Source of the DNA: a virus
Direction: 5' to 3' (one strand)
Length of the DNA stretch: 64,000 nt
Virus record (IMG/VR): IMGVR_UViG_3300042892_001369
Span: 1-64,000 of that record
In this document: in pieces, positions 33,255 through 39,943 of the stretch
Layout of the letters: every line of letters begins with the position of its first letter
Numbering within the stretch: the stretch's first letter is position 1
The notes under the pieces: generated by a model
What the model was told of the DNA's origin: nothing
Seen by the model: only the letters and a program-made list of their open reading frames with translations
Database searches by the model: none
Program-made: the position numbers and the translations under genes

Positions 33255-33503
33255 ATGGTAAAGTTAAACGAAACAAAAAGCAAAGAAAAGTTATTAATGC
33301 GCGACTTAAAAGACGGTCAGATAGCAATAATTGTTGATGATAATTACCACGGGTATAAAGGTAGAATAGTACAAAGATACGGTATCGAGGCTTTAACTCT
33401 AGGCATGAGCTCAGGAAATGGGTGGACAGATATTCAAAACAATACTTTAGAAGTAAGATTATTAGAAGACGGAGAAACATTAACAATATTTGATAACGAA
33501 TAA
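33255..33503 (+). CDS. SH3-like/KOW-like small protein
   Basis: 82 aa. QIAIIVDDNYHGYKGRIVQRY followed by ALTLG looks like a KOW or SH3-type barrel (YxGxIVxR). Possible RNA or protein binding. A reversed frame over the same bases is a shadow. Confidence 0.5.
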   Translation: MVKLNETKSKEKLLMRDLKDGQIAIIVDDNYHGYKGRIVQRYGIEALTLGMSSGNGWTDIQNNTLEVRLLEDGETLTIFDNE

Positions 33504-33514
33504 AAATTATAACT

Positions 33515-33724
33515 ATGGCAAGAATTAAATATCGAGGTGAAGGAATAGAAGTTGAATATAATCTTTATGGTGATTATTACGCAGCTACTAATGATAGTCA
33601 AGAAGAATACCCGGATGTAATTATTGATGCAGTATATTATAATGAAGTTAATATACTACCATTATTAAGCTACGAAGATCAAGAAGAAATAAGTGAAACT
33701 TTAATTGACTATTTATATGGATAA
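33515..33724 (+). CDS. acidic hypothetical early protein
   Basis: 69 aa; YRGEGIEVEYNLYGDYYAAT and a Glu-rich tail (EDQEEISETLIDYLYG). Overlaps the next gene by 8 bases. Unknown. Confidence 0.5.
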   Translation: MARIKYRGEGIEVEYNLYGDYYAATNDSQEEYPDVIIDAVYYNEVNILPLLSYEDQEEISETLIDYLYG

Positions 33725-33872
33725 TGCAGAAAAATTTAATGAATGGATGAAGAGTAAAGTGCAAAGTTATTATTACTCAAACAACTTAGAAATGTTAAAC
33801 GCTTTTAATACAATGACAGATAAAGATGGAAGAAACTATAGCCCACCGCGTACACTTAAAAGCATTAGCTAA
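33717..33872 (+). CDS. 51-aa hypothetical protein
   Basis: Read directly: ATG 33717-33719, TAA ending 33872. EKFNEWMKSKVQSYYYSNN and NTMTDKDGRNYSPPRTLK. Overlaps both neighbours, in line with the operon style here. Confidence 0.5.
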   Translation: MDNAEKFNEWMKSKVQSYYYSNNLEMLNAFNTMTDKDGRNYSPPRTLKSIS

Positions 33873-34041
33873 AGTAACAACTCTTATGTTCGATATTAGA
33901 GAATGTAAAGAAGATTTAAAATGGGATAATGGCGATGGCCCATTAACCACAGAACAATTACAAAGTTGCTTGCGTCACACTGAGCGTGAGTACGATATAT
34001 GGAATTATATACTTAAAATAACAGCAAATGAAAAAAATTAA
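33826..34041 (+). CDS. hypothetical helical protein
   Basis: 71 aa, KALAKVTTLMFDIRECKEDLK and TEREYDIWNYILKIT. Overlaps 47 bases with the previous gene and 14 with the next. Unknown. Confidence 0.5.
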   Translation: MEETIAHRVHLKALAKVTTLMFDIRECKEDLKWDNGDGPLTTEQLQSCLRHTEREYDIWNYILKITANEKN

Positions 34042-34207
34042 ATTTTTAAAGAACAACTTAATCCGCCTAAATGGCGTGCTATACACACCTTATCTTGTTG
34101 GCGATCTGCCACAACGATTCGGATTTATTTATAACGAAGACAAAGAGCAAGACGGTATTACCTCTTGGTTTAACTTCAAAGGATTTACTTATGTAGTTAA
34201 GGAATAA
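34028..34207 (+). CDS. 59-aa basic hypothetical protein
   Basis: Read directly: ATG 34028-34030, TAA 34205-34207. Basic N-terminus (KKIKFLKNNLIRLNG), later WFNFKGFTYVVKE. Ends exactly at promoter P12. Unknown. Confidence 0.55.
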   Translation: MKKIKFLKNNLIRLNGVLYTPYLVGDLPQRFGFIYNEDKEQDGITSWFNFKGFTYVVKE

Positions 34208-34251
34208 CTTACAAACATAACACGATTAACAATTGATAATATTAATGTAAC
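34208..34251 (+). promoter_or_regulatory. early promoter P12
   Basis: CTTACAAAC, AACACGATTAAC, TTGATAATATTAATGTAAC at spacing 12. Leads to 34269. Confidence 0.8.
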
Positions 34252-34268
34252 CAATAAAAATAAAAATT

Positions 34269-34625
34269 ATGACACAAGATCAAAAAACTCTATTTGAAGT
34301 ATCAATTTCAAAAGTAAACAACTCTGCTAGCAGTATCTTTTCTAAAGATGACGTGATTGGCTTATTAACAACATTAGAATCATGCATCGCCGATTCACCT
34401 AAAGAAACAGGTGTTAATTATGACTGTGATGCAATTGTGCGAGCATTCAACGACATATTTGATGAATATGATTTCGATGAATTTGTATCTTTTGAACCTG
34501 AGCTATGTGGATCATACGGCAGTAGCTATTCACTTGAAATAAACCACAGCTTTGATGACAGTGAACTTAGAAGATGTATTATTAACGACCTAGAAAAATA
34601 TTTTTCACCTAACGAACCAGAATAA
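34269..34625 (+). CDS. hypothetical early protein
   Basis: 118 aa, Ser/Asp/Glu-rich (STSKDDVIGLLTTLE-like N-terminus; DEYDFDEFVSFEPELCG). Possibly a conserved early phage protein; no motif I can name. Confidence 0.5.
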   Translation: MTQDQKTLFEVSISKVNNSASSIFSKDDVIGLLTTLESCIADSPKETGVNYDCDAIVRAFNDIFDEYDFDEFVSFEPELCGSYGSSYSLEINHSFDDSELRRCIINDLEKYFSPNEPE

Positions 34626-34626
34626 T

Positions 34627-34878
34627 ATGAATGCAAAACAAATTAAAGATTATATAGAAAATACTTTAGGTCAAACACCTAGACATGACTGTAGTGCATT
34701 AGCAAAAGCTATAACAAAAGCAAGTAAACAATTTGATCAAAATGAATTTGATATGCTGTATCTATTATTAGAAAACTCACCGATCGATAGTTACACCCAC
34801 AGTTATGGCTTTCATACCGCATACGGCAGAGAACTTATAAATACCATGCAAGATTATTATTATAAATATAACCAATAA
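34627..34878 (+). CDS. hypothetical early protein
   Basis: 83 aa (KQIKDYIENTLGQTPRHDC, YSFHTAYGRELINT-like region). Two-base gap to the previous gene. Unknown. Confidence 0.5.
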   Translation: MNAKQIKDYIENTLGQTPRHDCSALAKAITKASKQFDQNEFDMLYLLLENSPIDSYTHSYGFHTAYGRELINTMQDYYYKYNQ

Positions 34879-34889
34879 AAAATAAATAT

Positions 34890-35165
34890 ATGAACACAAT
34901 TAAAACAGTAGAAGATTTCAAACAATTCGTTGGTGACAACGGCAAATTATTTAGTGTAACATTCACAAAGCTTGACGGATCTGAAAGAAAAATGGTTGCA
35001 CGATTAGATGTAAAAAAATATCTTAAAGGCGGTAACACACGTTACAATCCAGCATCTCGTAACAATATTATAGTATTCTCAATGAAAGACGACGCCTACC
35101 GTACGATCAGCATTGATAGACTATTACGAGTTAAAGCATTTAATACTACCATACAAGTTGGGTAG
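34890..35165 (+). CDS. SH3-like conserved phage protein
   Basis: 91 aa. TFTKLDGSERKMVARLDVKKY, LKGGNTRYNP, IIVFSMKDDAYRTISIDRL: a small beta-barrel family I have seen repeatedly in phage early regions. It is thought to be a nucleic-acid or protein-binding fold; function not known. Confidence 0.6.
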   Translation: MNTIKTVEDFKQFVGDNGKLFSVTFTKLDGSERKMVARLDVKKYLKGGNTRYNPASRNNIIVFSMKDDAYRTISIDRLLRVKAFNTTIQVG

Positions 35166-35206
35166 TTACAAAGATAATACGAATACTAACTGATAATATA
35201 ATAAAC
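35166..35206 (+). promoter_or_regulatory. early promoter P13 (weakest copy)
   Basis: TTACAAAG, TAATACGAATAC, CTGATAATATAATAAAC. The TTG is CTG and the distal TGTAAC is degenerate, but spacing 12 is kept. Leads to 35215. Confidence 0.65.
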
Positions 35207-35214
35207 TAAACAAT

Positions 35215-35646
35215 ATGAACTTACAAACATTTTTATCCGAAGTATTAAAAAATAATGGTGGTAGTTATAATATAACAACTGGTGAATCAAATCCAACTGA
35301 CGGTTATATGGTATCATTACCAAATTGTGAAGAGATCTTTAATGCTGATGACTTATGCGCTACTGTGTTAAGCGAATATATAATCGATAACGCCGATGAA
35401 TTATCTTCAGAACATAGTTTTGTAGGTTTATGGATTGATAATGGTATGGTCTATCTTGATGTGTCAGTAAAGTATGATGATCTTGAAACCGCTTGTTATG
35501 TTGGTATTATTAACGATCAAAAAGCAATCTACGATAATGCAAATGCGGTTGCTATACACCTGCCAACTCCGCAACGATCTGGCACAATGACGCAACAACG
35601 AACATATAATTATATGGCTGCACAAAAAGCAGCTGGATTAATATAA
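35215..35646 (+). CDS. conserved early phage protein
   Basis: 143 aa. NITTGESNPTDGYMVSLPN, YLDVSVKYDDLETACYVG, IINDQKAIYDN, and a C-terminal TMTQQRTYNYMAAQKAAG. Family resembles conserved proteins of aquatic phages; function unknown. The last gene before the structured RNA region. Confidence 0.55.
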   Translation: MNLQTFLSEVLKNNGGSYNITTGESNPTDGYMVSLPNCEEIFNADDLCATVLSEYIIDNADELSSEHSFVGLWIDNGMVYLDVSVKYDDLETACYVGIINDQKAIYDNANAVAIHLPTPQRSGTMTQQRTYNYMAAQKAAGLI

Positions 35647-35657
35647 TCGATAATAAT

Positions 35658-35746
35658 GTTGATTTCTGGGACTACGTAAATTTATGCCGCTAAGCTCGGT
35701 TGTAGTCGAATTGCAAATAAAGAATATATCCGGTTTGCAAATCAAC
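35658..35746 (+). ncRNA. three-helix RNA domain upstream of the tRNA-like element
   Basis: GTTGATTT (35658-35665) pairs perfectly with AAATCAAC (35739-35746). Inside lie two hairpins: GACTAC / GTAGTC and TTGCAAA / TTTGCAA. A three-way junction results. Upstream, ATAATCGATAATAATG resembles the distal half of the promoter family, so transcription may begin here. The next element is the tRNA-like domain at 35751-35822. Confidence 0.5.
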
Positions 35747-35750
35747 AAAA

Positions 35751-35822
35751 GAACTAAGTCTGGTAGCCATTGAGTTGGTAACGACCGACGGGTTTTGGGG
35801 TTCGATTCCCCTTTTAGTTCCA
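35751..35822 (+). ncRNA. tRNA-like structure (degenerate tRNA)
   Basis: GAACTAA (35751-35757) pairs perfectly with TTAGTTC (35814-35820), followed by CA. A strict T-arm GGGG TTCGATT CCCC occupies 35797-35811. In between, GTTGG TAACGA CCGAC (35774-35789) makes a 5-bp stem with a 6-base loop, and a TGG-TAG-CCA mini-hairpin replaces the D arm. The total is about 72 nt, slightly short for a tRNA, with a 6-base anticodon-type loop. So it is tRNA-like, not a normal tRNA. tmRNA was considered because the 5' domain looks TGATTTCTGG-like, but the ends do not pair. Confidence 0.5.
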
Positions 35823-35831
35823 AATTAATAA

Positions 35832-35875
35832 CATACAAAACAAACACGAATATTAATTGATAATAATAATGTAAC
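35832..35875 (+). promoter_or_regulatory. early promoter P14
   Basis: CATACAAAAC, AACACGAATATTAA, TTGATAATAATAATGTAAC, spacing 12. Leads to the gene at 35891. Confidence 0.8.
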
Positions 35876-35890
35876 TAAAACAAATTAACT

Positions 35891-36334
35891 ATGAATATAT
35901 TTTATTTAGACCGCGATCCTTATAAAGCCGCGGCAAAGCACTACAACAAGCACGTAGTAAAAATGGTATTGGAAGCTGCTCAATTACTTTGTACAGCGCA
36001 TCATCTTGAAGGTAATCCAGACGACGTGCCTTATAAAAAGACACACATGAATCATCCGTCAGCAGTATGGGTACGATCATCAAAAGCAAACTATATGTGG
36101 TGCTACGAATATATGTTAGCTCTTGGTAAAGAATATACAAGACGATACGGCAAGTCTCATTTGACTATTGAGAAGTGTAGAGATATTCTATATAACATAC
36201 CAAATAAAATCAAATCTGAAGACTTCTGTGATCCTCCACAATGTATGCCGGACGAATACAAAATGGCCGATGCAGTACAAGGTTATCAAAAATATTATGA
36301 ATTTGGCAAAGCACATTTAAAAGATAAAGTATGA
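35891..36334 (+). CDS. conserved phage protein, DxxPxxAAxxHxxKHVVKM family
   Basis: 147 aa. FYLDRDPYKAAAKHYNKHVVK continues into LEAAQLLCTAHH, NHPSAVWVRSSKANYMW, and YTRRYGKSHLT. This His-rich family is common in phages and is sometimes annotated as a pyrimidine-dimer glycosylase-like protein; I cannot confirm an activity. First of a coupled set (36331 overlaps ATGA). Confidence 0.6.
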   Translation: MNIFYLDRDPYKAAAKHYNKHVVKMVLEAAQLLCTAHHLEGNPDDVPYKKTHMNHPSAVWVRSSKANYMWCYEYMLALGKEYTRRYGKSHLTIEKCRDILYNIPNKIKSEDFCDPPQCMPDEYKMADAVQGYQKYYEFGKAHLKDKV

Positions 36335-36516
36335 CAAAACAAGAAATAATTTCAGAACTAGACATTATATCTGCTGTTGCAGAAGTTAATGAAAATACAT
36401 TGATCTACAATAAAGTAAAAAGAATTAAAGATTGTTTAATAGATGAGTGGAATCTTAGCGATTTTTATATGGATTTGATGATTAAAGAACTATATTATTA
36501 TGAAACTACAACTTAA
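36331..36516 (+). CDS. hypothetical helical protein
   Basis: 61 aa, ELDIISAVAEVNENTLIYN and a helical rest. Overlaps the previous gene by ATGA and the next by 17 bases. Unknown. Confidence 0.5.
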   Translation: MTKQEIISELDIISAVAEVNENTLIYNKVKRIKDCLIDEWNLSDFYMDLMIKELYYYETTT

Positions 36517-36676
36517 CAATTACGGAAAAATAATGACATACGAAACAGCGTATGATGATGTTAACTTAGAAGAATACTTTGAAGCGTTCGAAGGCTTATT
36601 AGTACAAGCGACATTTAACCAAAAAAATATTAGAGAGTTCATTGTAGAACTTGCAGAATCATATAAAGAAGAATAA
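36500..36676 (+). CDS. 58-aa acidic hypothetical protein
   Basis: Read directly: ATG 36500-36502, TAA ending 36676. Acidic (DDVNLEEYFEAFEGLL). Coupled to its neighbours. Unknown. Confidence 0.55.
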   Translation: MKLQLNNYGKIMTYETAYDDVNLEEYFEAFEGLLVQATFNQKNIREFIVELAESYKEE

Positions 36677-36678
36677 TT

Positions 36679-36939
36679 ATGACAGACGAACAAATTGAAA
36701 AATTAGCAGAATTAGTTTTCCAAAAACTATTAGACAAACAAAAAGAATGGGATCAACAATTTAATAAAGACATTTACACAGAGTTAGATTTACCTGATTC
36801 AGTGCACATTGCCACGCAATTAGCCATATCAGAGATGCTACTAAAACAGTATGTTGAAGACGAAGATTATTACCTAGCGGGGGAAATACAAAAAACAATA
36901 AAAATATTAACTGACAAGTTAAATACAATGAATGATTAG
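36679..36939 (+). CDS. helical acidic hypothetical protein
   Basis: 86 aa, QIEKLAELVFQKLLDKQKE and QYVEDEDYYLAGEIQKTI. A short coiled coil followed by an acidic helix. Unknown. Confidence 0.5.
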   Translation: MTDEQIEKLAELVFQKLLDKQKEWDQQFNKDIYTELDLPDSVHIATQLAISEMLLKQYVEDEDYYLAGEIQKTIKILTDKLNTMND

Positions 36940-36968
36940 TTGACAAATAGTGACGTCAGCTTATTAAG
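36939..36968 (+). promoter_or_regulatory. candidate promoter of the HTH gene
   Basis: TTGACA (36939-36944 region) is followed by about 17 bases and TATTAA-like sequence. One half-site of the inverted repeat (GTGACGTCAGC) lies between these boxes, which would suit repression by blocking. The -35 form is unusual for Bacteroidota, so this is tentative. Confidence 0.4.
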
Positions 36969-36993
36969 ATAATTAAATAACAGGCTAATGTCA
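36950..36993 (+). repeat. 44-bp inverted repeat, copy 3, overlapping the HTH gene start
   Basis: GTGACGTCAGC, AT-rich centre, GGCTAATGTCA. The right arm includes the ATG of the HTH gene (36988-36990). Same sequence type as copies at 27650-27693 and 30579-30623. Suggests autoregulation of the HTH protein. Confidence 0.65.
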
Positions 36994-37608
36994 TACGATA
37001 GAAATTTAGACTACTTAAATAAAAAGAGAGTGATATATAGACGTGGACCATTAAATGATAAGCCAACCGAGGAGTTTAGTTGGGGTAGTTATTATGAAGA
37101 AGGTACAAAAGAATGTTATGAGTTATTTCGCAGTAATGCAAAGATAACTACATATAAGTCATTGCGATGGCATCTATATGTTCTTTGGTATCTAAATGAT
37201 AATCTTGATCAAAACGCATTTGAAAGTATTGTTAGGTATGTATGTGATAAAAAGAATGGCTTTATAACTTTTACAGTTAGTGAGCAATTACTACAAAGCA
37301 TGATGTACGATGTATCTCTTAAAGACCTTGAAGAACCCCCATATAATAAAACAAGAAAGATAATCTTTAAAGACAACAGTGGGCTTACATTAAATGAGAA
37401 GCTAAGCATAGTTGGTAAAATGATTGGTAAAACTAAAAAGGTAAATGAGTCTGATATATATGACGTTATGCTATACATGCATGACATCGGCCAAAAAATA
37501 ACGATCAAAAAAATTGCGGAGCATTTTGGTTGTGCAATACGAACTATCCATCGCAATATGAGCAATGAATTAAAAAAAGAAAAAGAAATCCTTAATCAAG
37601 AATTATGA
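36988..37608 (+). CDS. HTH protein, candidate regulator
   Basis: 206 aa. Middle part PPYNKTRKIIFKDNSGLTLNE and KMIGKTKKVNESDIY; C-terminal helix-turn-helix QKITIKKIAEHFGCAIRTIHRN (trimmed), followed by a Lys/Glu-rich tail. The family is known from aquatic phages in this position. The start ATG is within repeat copy 3, making this the natural binder of that repeat; this is inference. Alternative: replication initiation factor. Confidence 0.6.
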   Translation: MSYDRNLDYLNKKRVIYRRGPLNDKPTEEFSWGSYYEEGTKECYELFRSNAKITTYKSLRWHLYVLWYLNDNLDQNAFESIVRYVCDKKNGFITFTVSEQLLQSMMYDVSLKDLEEPPYNKTRKIIFKDNSGLTLNEKLSIVGKMIGKTKKVNESDIYDVMLYMHDIGQKITIKKIAEHFGCAIRTIHRNMSNELKKEKEILNQEL

Positions 37609-37823
37609 CACCAAAAGAAAAAGCGGAAGAGTTAGTAAATAAATATTTAAGAACATATCCAATATACGATAATCCAACTGTAGTAATATCTTATACTAAT
37701 ACTGAAGCTAAAAGCTGTGCATTAATAGCAGTTGATGAGATATTGAAAATAACTTGGGTTGACAAATTTTTAATTACAGAAGATTATTGGCAAGAAGTTA
37801 AACAAGAAATAGAGAAATTATGA
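37605..37823 (+). CDS. hypothetical small protein
   Basis: 72 aa; KEKAEELVNKYLRTYPIYDN, ALIAVDEILKITWV. Four-base overlap (ATGA) with the HTH gene and with the following gene. Such helical proteins are frequent in phage replication-region operons. Unknown. Confidence 0.55.
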   Translation: MTPKEKAEELVNKYLRTYPIYDNPTVVISYTNTEAKSCALIAVDEILKITWVDKFLITEDYWQEVKQEIEKL

Positions 37824-37912
37824 AGTATTTTTTAATATGGTTAGGTTATGAATTTATAAGACCAAAAATTATTTGGCTATGGTATTATTTAATTAATAAA
37901 GGAACGGAATGA
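37820..37912 (+). CDS. 30-aa membrane microprotein
   Basis: Read directly: ATG 37820-37822, TGA ending 37912. YFLIWLGYEFIRPKIIWLWY is hydrophobic and aromatic. Overlaps both neighbours by four bases, so it is translationally coupled. Possible membrane peptide. Confidence 0.5.
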   Translation: MKYFLIWLGYEFIRPKIIWLWYYLINKGTE

Positions 37913-38109
37913 CACAATTTATTAAATTTACGCTAATGTGGATTAGCCAGAACTTAGCAATACCTTTTTGGGTTGTGGGACATGTGCATTTAACTATAAA
38001 TATATATGAAGATATACATGAAATAATAGCATCATTTGGCATGAATATAATAGTTGCAATAGGTTTTTGGATAGAATGGAAAAACAATATAAAACAAAAT
38101 AGAACATGA
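37909..38109 (+). CDS. small two-segment membrane protein
   Basis: 66 aa. Hydrophobic stretches FTLMWISQNLAIPFWVVGHV (first) and IIASFGMNIIVAIGFWI (second), with a basic tail. Follows the membrane microprotein in an overlapping chain. Could be part of a membrane-associated early function. Confidence 0.55.
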   Translation: MTQFIKFTLMWISQNLAIPFWVVGHVHLTINIYEDIHEIIASFGMNIIVAIGFWIEWKNNIKQNRT

Positions 38110-38432
38110 AACTAAAAGAATTACGAAGCTTACCATTTAGAAAATGGGACGAGGTAAAGTCATACAAAAGTATTTTAGTAATACCAAGTGGTAAAAAACA
38201 TGAGAGTGGATGGGCTTTAATGTATGTTATTGGTTTAAATGAAGAACAAAAGCCAATAGAAATTGCAGCATGTTGCGACGATATTTGTTGGAAGATTCCG
38301 GAATCAATAGAGTATGATTTTAGAAACGATATGTTTTATCCAAGCGGTGCAATACATTTTTGGAGTAGAAAATATTCTTTTGAAGTTGGAACATCATTAT
38401 CGAGTACTGATATATCATTAATTAAAAAATAA
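38106..38432 (+). CDS. hypothetical protein
   Basis: 108 aa, beta-rich: SILVIPSGKKHESGWALMYV, IEIAACCDDICWKIP, AIHFWSRKYSFEVG. The second stretch holds a Cys pair (CCDDIC). Overlaps the membrane protein by four bases. Unknown; co-transcribed with the sigma factor. Confidence 0.5.
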   Translation: MKLKELRSLPFRKWDEVKSYKSILVIPSGKKHESGWALMYVIGLNEEQKPIEIAACCDDICWKIPESIEYDFRNDMFYPSGAIHFWSRKYSFEVGTSLSSTDISLIKK

Positions 38433-38438
38433 ATAAAT

Positions 38439-39200
38439 ATGAAAAGTTACAACATACCAAATTACCTTAGGTATAAAGAAGACATAGCTCGTGTTAATAA
38501 AAATAATAATGAAGCAGAATTTAAATCGTACTCAAGAGATCAACTTATAAGTAAATTCCTACCATTAGTAGAAAATATAGCCAAAAAGTTCTCAACAACG
38601 ACGCAAGCCTGTGGAGTATTAGATATTACGGATCTTATTCAGCATGGATCAATTGGTTTAATATTAGCCGTTGATAAAATAGAATGGGACACAATAGACT
38701 TGTCTGCTGATAAAGAAAAAACAATTAAGTCGTTTCTATCAAAAAGAATTAAAGGCTCAATTAGACGAGCTATAGACATCAACAGAGGTGCTATTAAAAT
38801 TCCAGAGCATAAGCTAAATGAAATTAGAAAAGACAATGGTCAAGATCATAAAATGGTTGCCATGTTTTTCAATTCCATATTCCTTAGTATCGATGAACAA
38901 ATGAATGATGATGACGAAAATATGTTGTACCAAATCCCTGATAGAACAGAGCCGTACAATATTAATATGATGAATAAGTATTTAACAGGATTGTTGAAGA
39001 AACATTTAACAGAAACGGAATACGATGTACTACGATTAAGTTATGGACTTGATTGTGATAAACATCCTGCAAATGCAATAGCAGACTATTTAGGCATCGA
39101 AGGAGCAAGTGCTTATGTTAGAATTTCTGAGATAAAAAAGCAAGCAATCGCTAAGCTAGTTGCTAACGTTGATTCCTCGCAAGTCCTTGATTACCTATAA
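38439..39200 (+). CDS. phage-encoded sigma-70-like factor
   Basis: 253 aa. Region 2: LVENIAKKFSTTTQACGVL and DITDLIQHGSIGLILAVDKI (trimmed), then FLSKRIKGSIRRAIDINRG. Region 4: YDVLRLSYGLDCDKHPANAI, YVRISEIKKQAIAKL. The family redirects host RNA polymerase. It lies just upstream of the replication genes, and the window holds a dedicated promoter family (15 copies), so it may recognise those or the late promoter. Early versus late assignment is inference. Confidence 0.85.
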   Translation: MKSYNIPNYLRYKEDIARVNKNNNEAEFKSYSRDQLISKFLPLVENIAKKFSTTTQACGVLDITDLIQHGSIGLILAVDKIEWDTIDLSADKEKTIKSFLSKRIKGSIRRAIDINRGAIKIPEHKLNEIRKDNGQDHKMVAMFFNSIFLSIDEQMNDDDENMLYQIPDRTEPYNINMMNKYLTGLLKKHLTETEYDVLRLSYGLDCDKHPANAIADYLGIEGASAYVRISEIKKQAIAKLVANVDSSQVLDYL

Positions 39201-39212
39201 GTTATATTAAAA

Positions 39213-39245
39213 TTTGTAACAAAAATTAACTAAATATGTTACAAA
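39213..39245 (+). promoter_or_regulatory. TTTGTAAC palindrome upstream of recombination genes
   Basis: TTTGTAAC (39213-39220) and GTTACAAA (39238-39245) form a perfect 8-bp inverted repeat with a 17-base spacer. Likely an operator in front of the ERF operon. Confidence 0.45.
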
Positions 39246-39272
39246 ATACGTAATTATATTAATATAGAACAA
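39246..39272 (+). promoter_or_regulatory. degenerate member of the early promoter family
   Basis: TACG, then at the 12-base offset TTAATATAGAAC instead of TTGATAATATAA. Keeps spacing but has several mismatches. May be the promoter of the ERF/exonuclease/SSB genes. Confidence 0.35.
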
Positions 39273-39350
39273 GAGTAAATTTTAATGTTTTTTACTCTCG
39301 AAAATAAAACAAGAGTAAACTTTAATGTTTTTTACTCTCGAAAATAAAAC
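39271..39350 (+). repeat. two-unit 40-bp tandem repeat
   Basis: Units 39271-39310 and 39311-39350 are identical except for one T/C. Each holds AAGAGTAAA and TTTTTTACTCTCG, which can pair as a hairpin. The AAGAGTAAA...TTTACTCTT pattern also surrounds the terminator at 3633-3659. Lies in the leader of the ERF operon. Confidence 0.8.
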
Positions 39351-39366
39351 CAATTAAATTAAATAT

Positions 39367-39939
39367 ATGACAAAAAAAGAAGACCCAACAATGTCTTTGC
39401 ATGAAAAATTATCTAGGATCCAAGTAGAATTTAAAGCTAACAAAAGTAAATTCAATTCCTTTGGAAAATATAATTTTAGATCGGCAGAAGATATATTAGA
39501 AGCATTAAAACCTTTCAATGAAAAGTATGCTGTCTATTTTGTGATTAAGGAGCATGTAACTTATAATGGTTCATTGCCAATTATGTTATCGAGTGCTACA
39601 ATTTATGATGTTAATGGAACAGATTCTATTGAAGCGACTGCTGTAGTCGGTGTTGACTTAGTTCAAAAAGGTATGCAAACACCTCAAGCGTTTGGATCAG
39701 CGTCGTCTTATGGAAAGAAGTATGCATTAGGTAATCTATTATTGATTGATGATACTCAAGATGCAGATGCAACTAATACGCACGGCAAAGCTGCTGCGCC
39801 AGTATCTAAAAGTAAACTTGATGTAGGAGATGCGGCATTTGAAAAAGCAAAAGCATTTATTGCTAATGGTGGATCATTAGATGCAATCAAAACAAAGTAT
39901 GACTTAACAGATGCTGCACTAAAAGAATTAACACCATAA
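39367..39939 (+). CDS. erf: ERF-family single-strand annealing protein
   Basis: 190 aa. KYNFRSAEDILEALKPFNEK, then QAFGSASSYGKKYALGNLLLI (trimmed here) with following DDTQDADA: the ERF signature. A shorter start at Met9 (SLHEKL) is possible. Anneals single strands and works with the exonuclease immediately downstream and the SSB that follows. C-terminal ~40 residues are a loose linker and a small helical end. Confidence 0.9.
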   Translation: MTKKEDPTMSLHEKLSRIQVEFKANKSKFNSFGKYNFRSAEDILEALKPFNEKYAVYFVIKEHVTYNGSLPIMLSSATIYDVNGTDSIEATAVVGVDLVQKGMQTPQAFGSASSYGKKYALGNLLLIDDTQDADATNTHGKAAAPVSKSKLDVGDAAFEKAKAFIANGGSLDAIKTKYDLTDAALKELTP

Positions 39940-39943
39940 CTAT

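Noticed and set aside
35658-35822. tmRNA
   Set aside because: The 5' TGATTTCTGG and the T-arm resemble tmRNA, but the 5' end does not pair with the 3' end and no tag reading frame was seen.
35751-35822. Normal tRNA
   Set aside because: The D arm is missing and the anticodon-type loop has six bases; reported as tRNA-like.
27650-36993. Inverted repeats as mobile-element ends (MITE)
   Set aside because: No target-site duplication or transposase; elements are 44-45 bp with regulatory placement.
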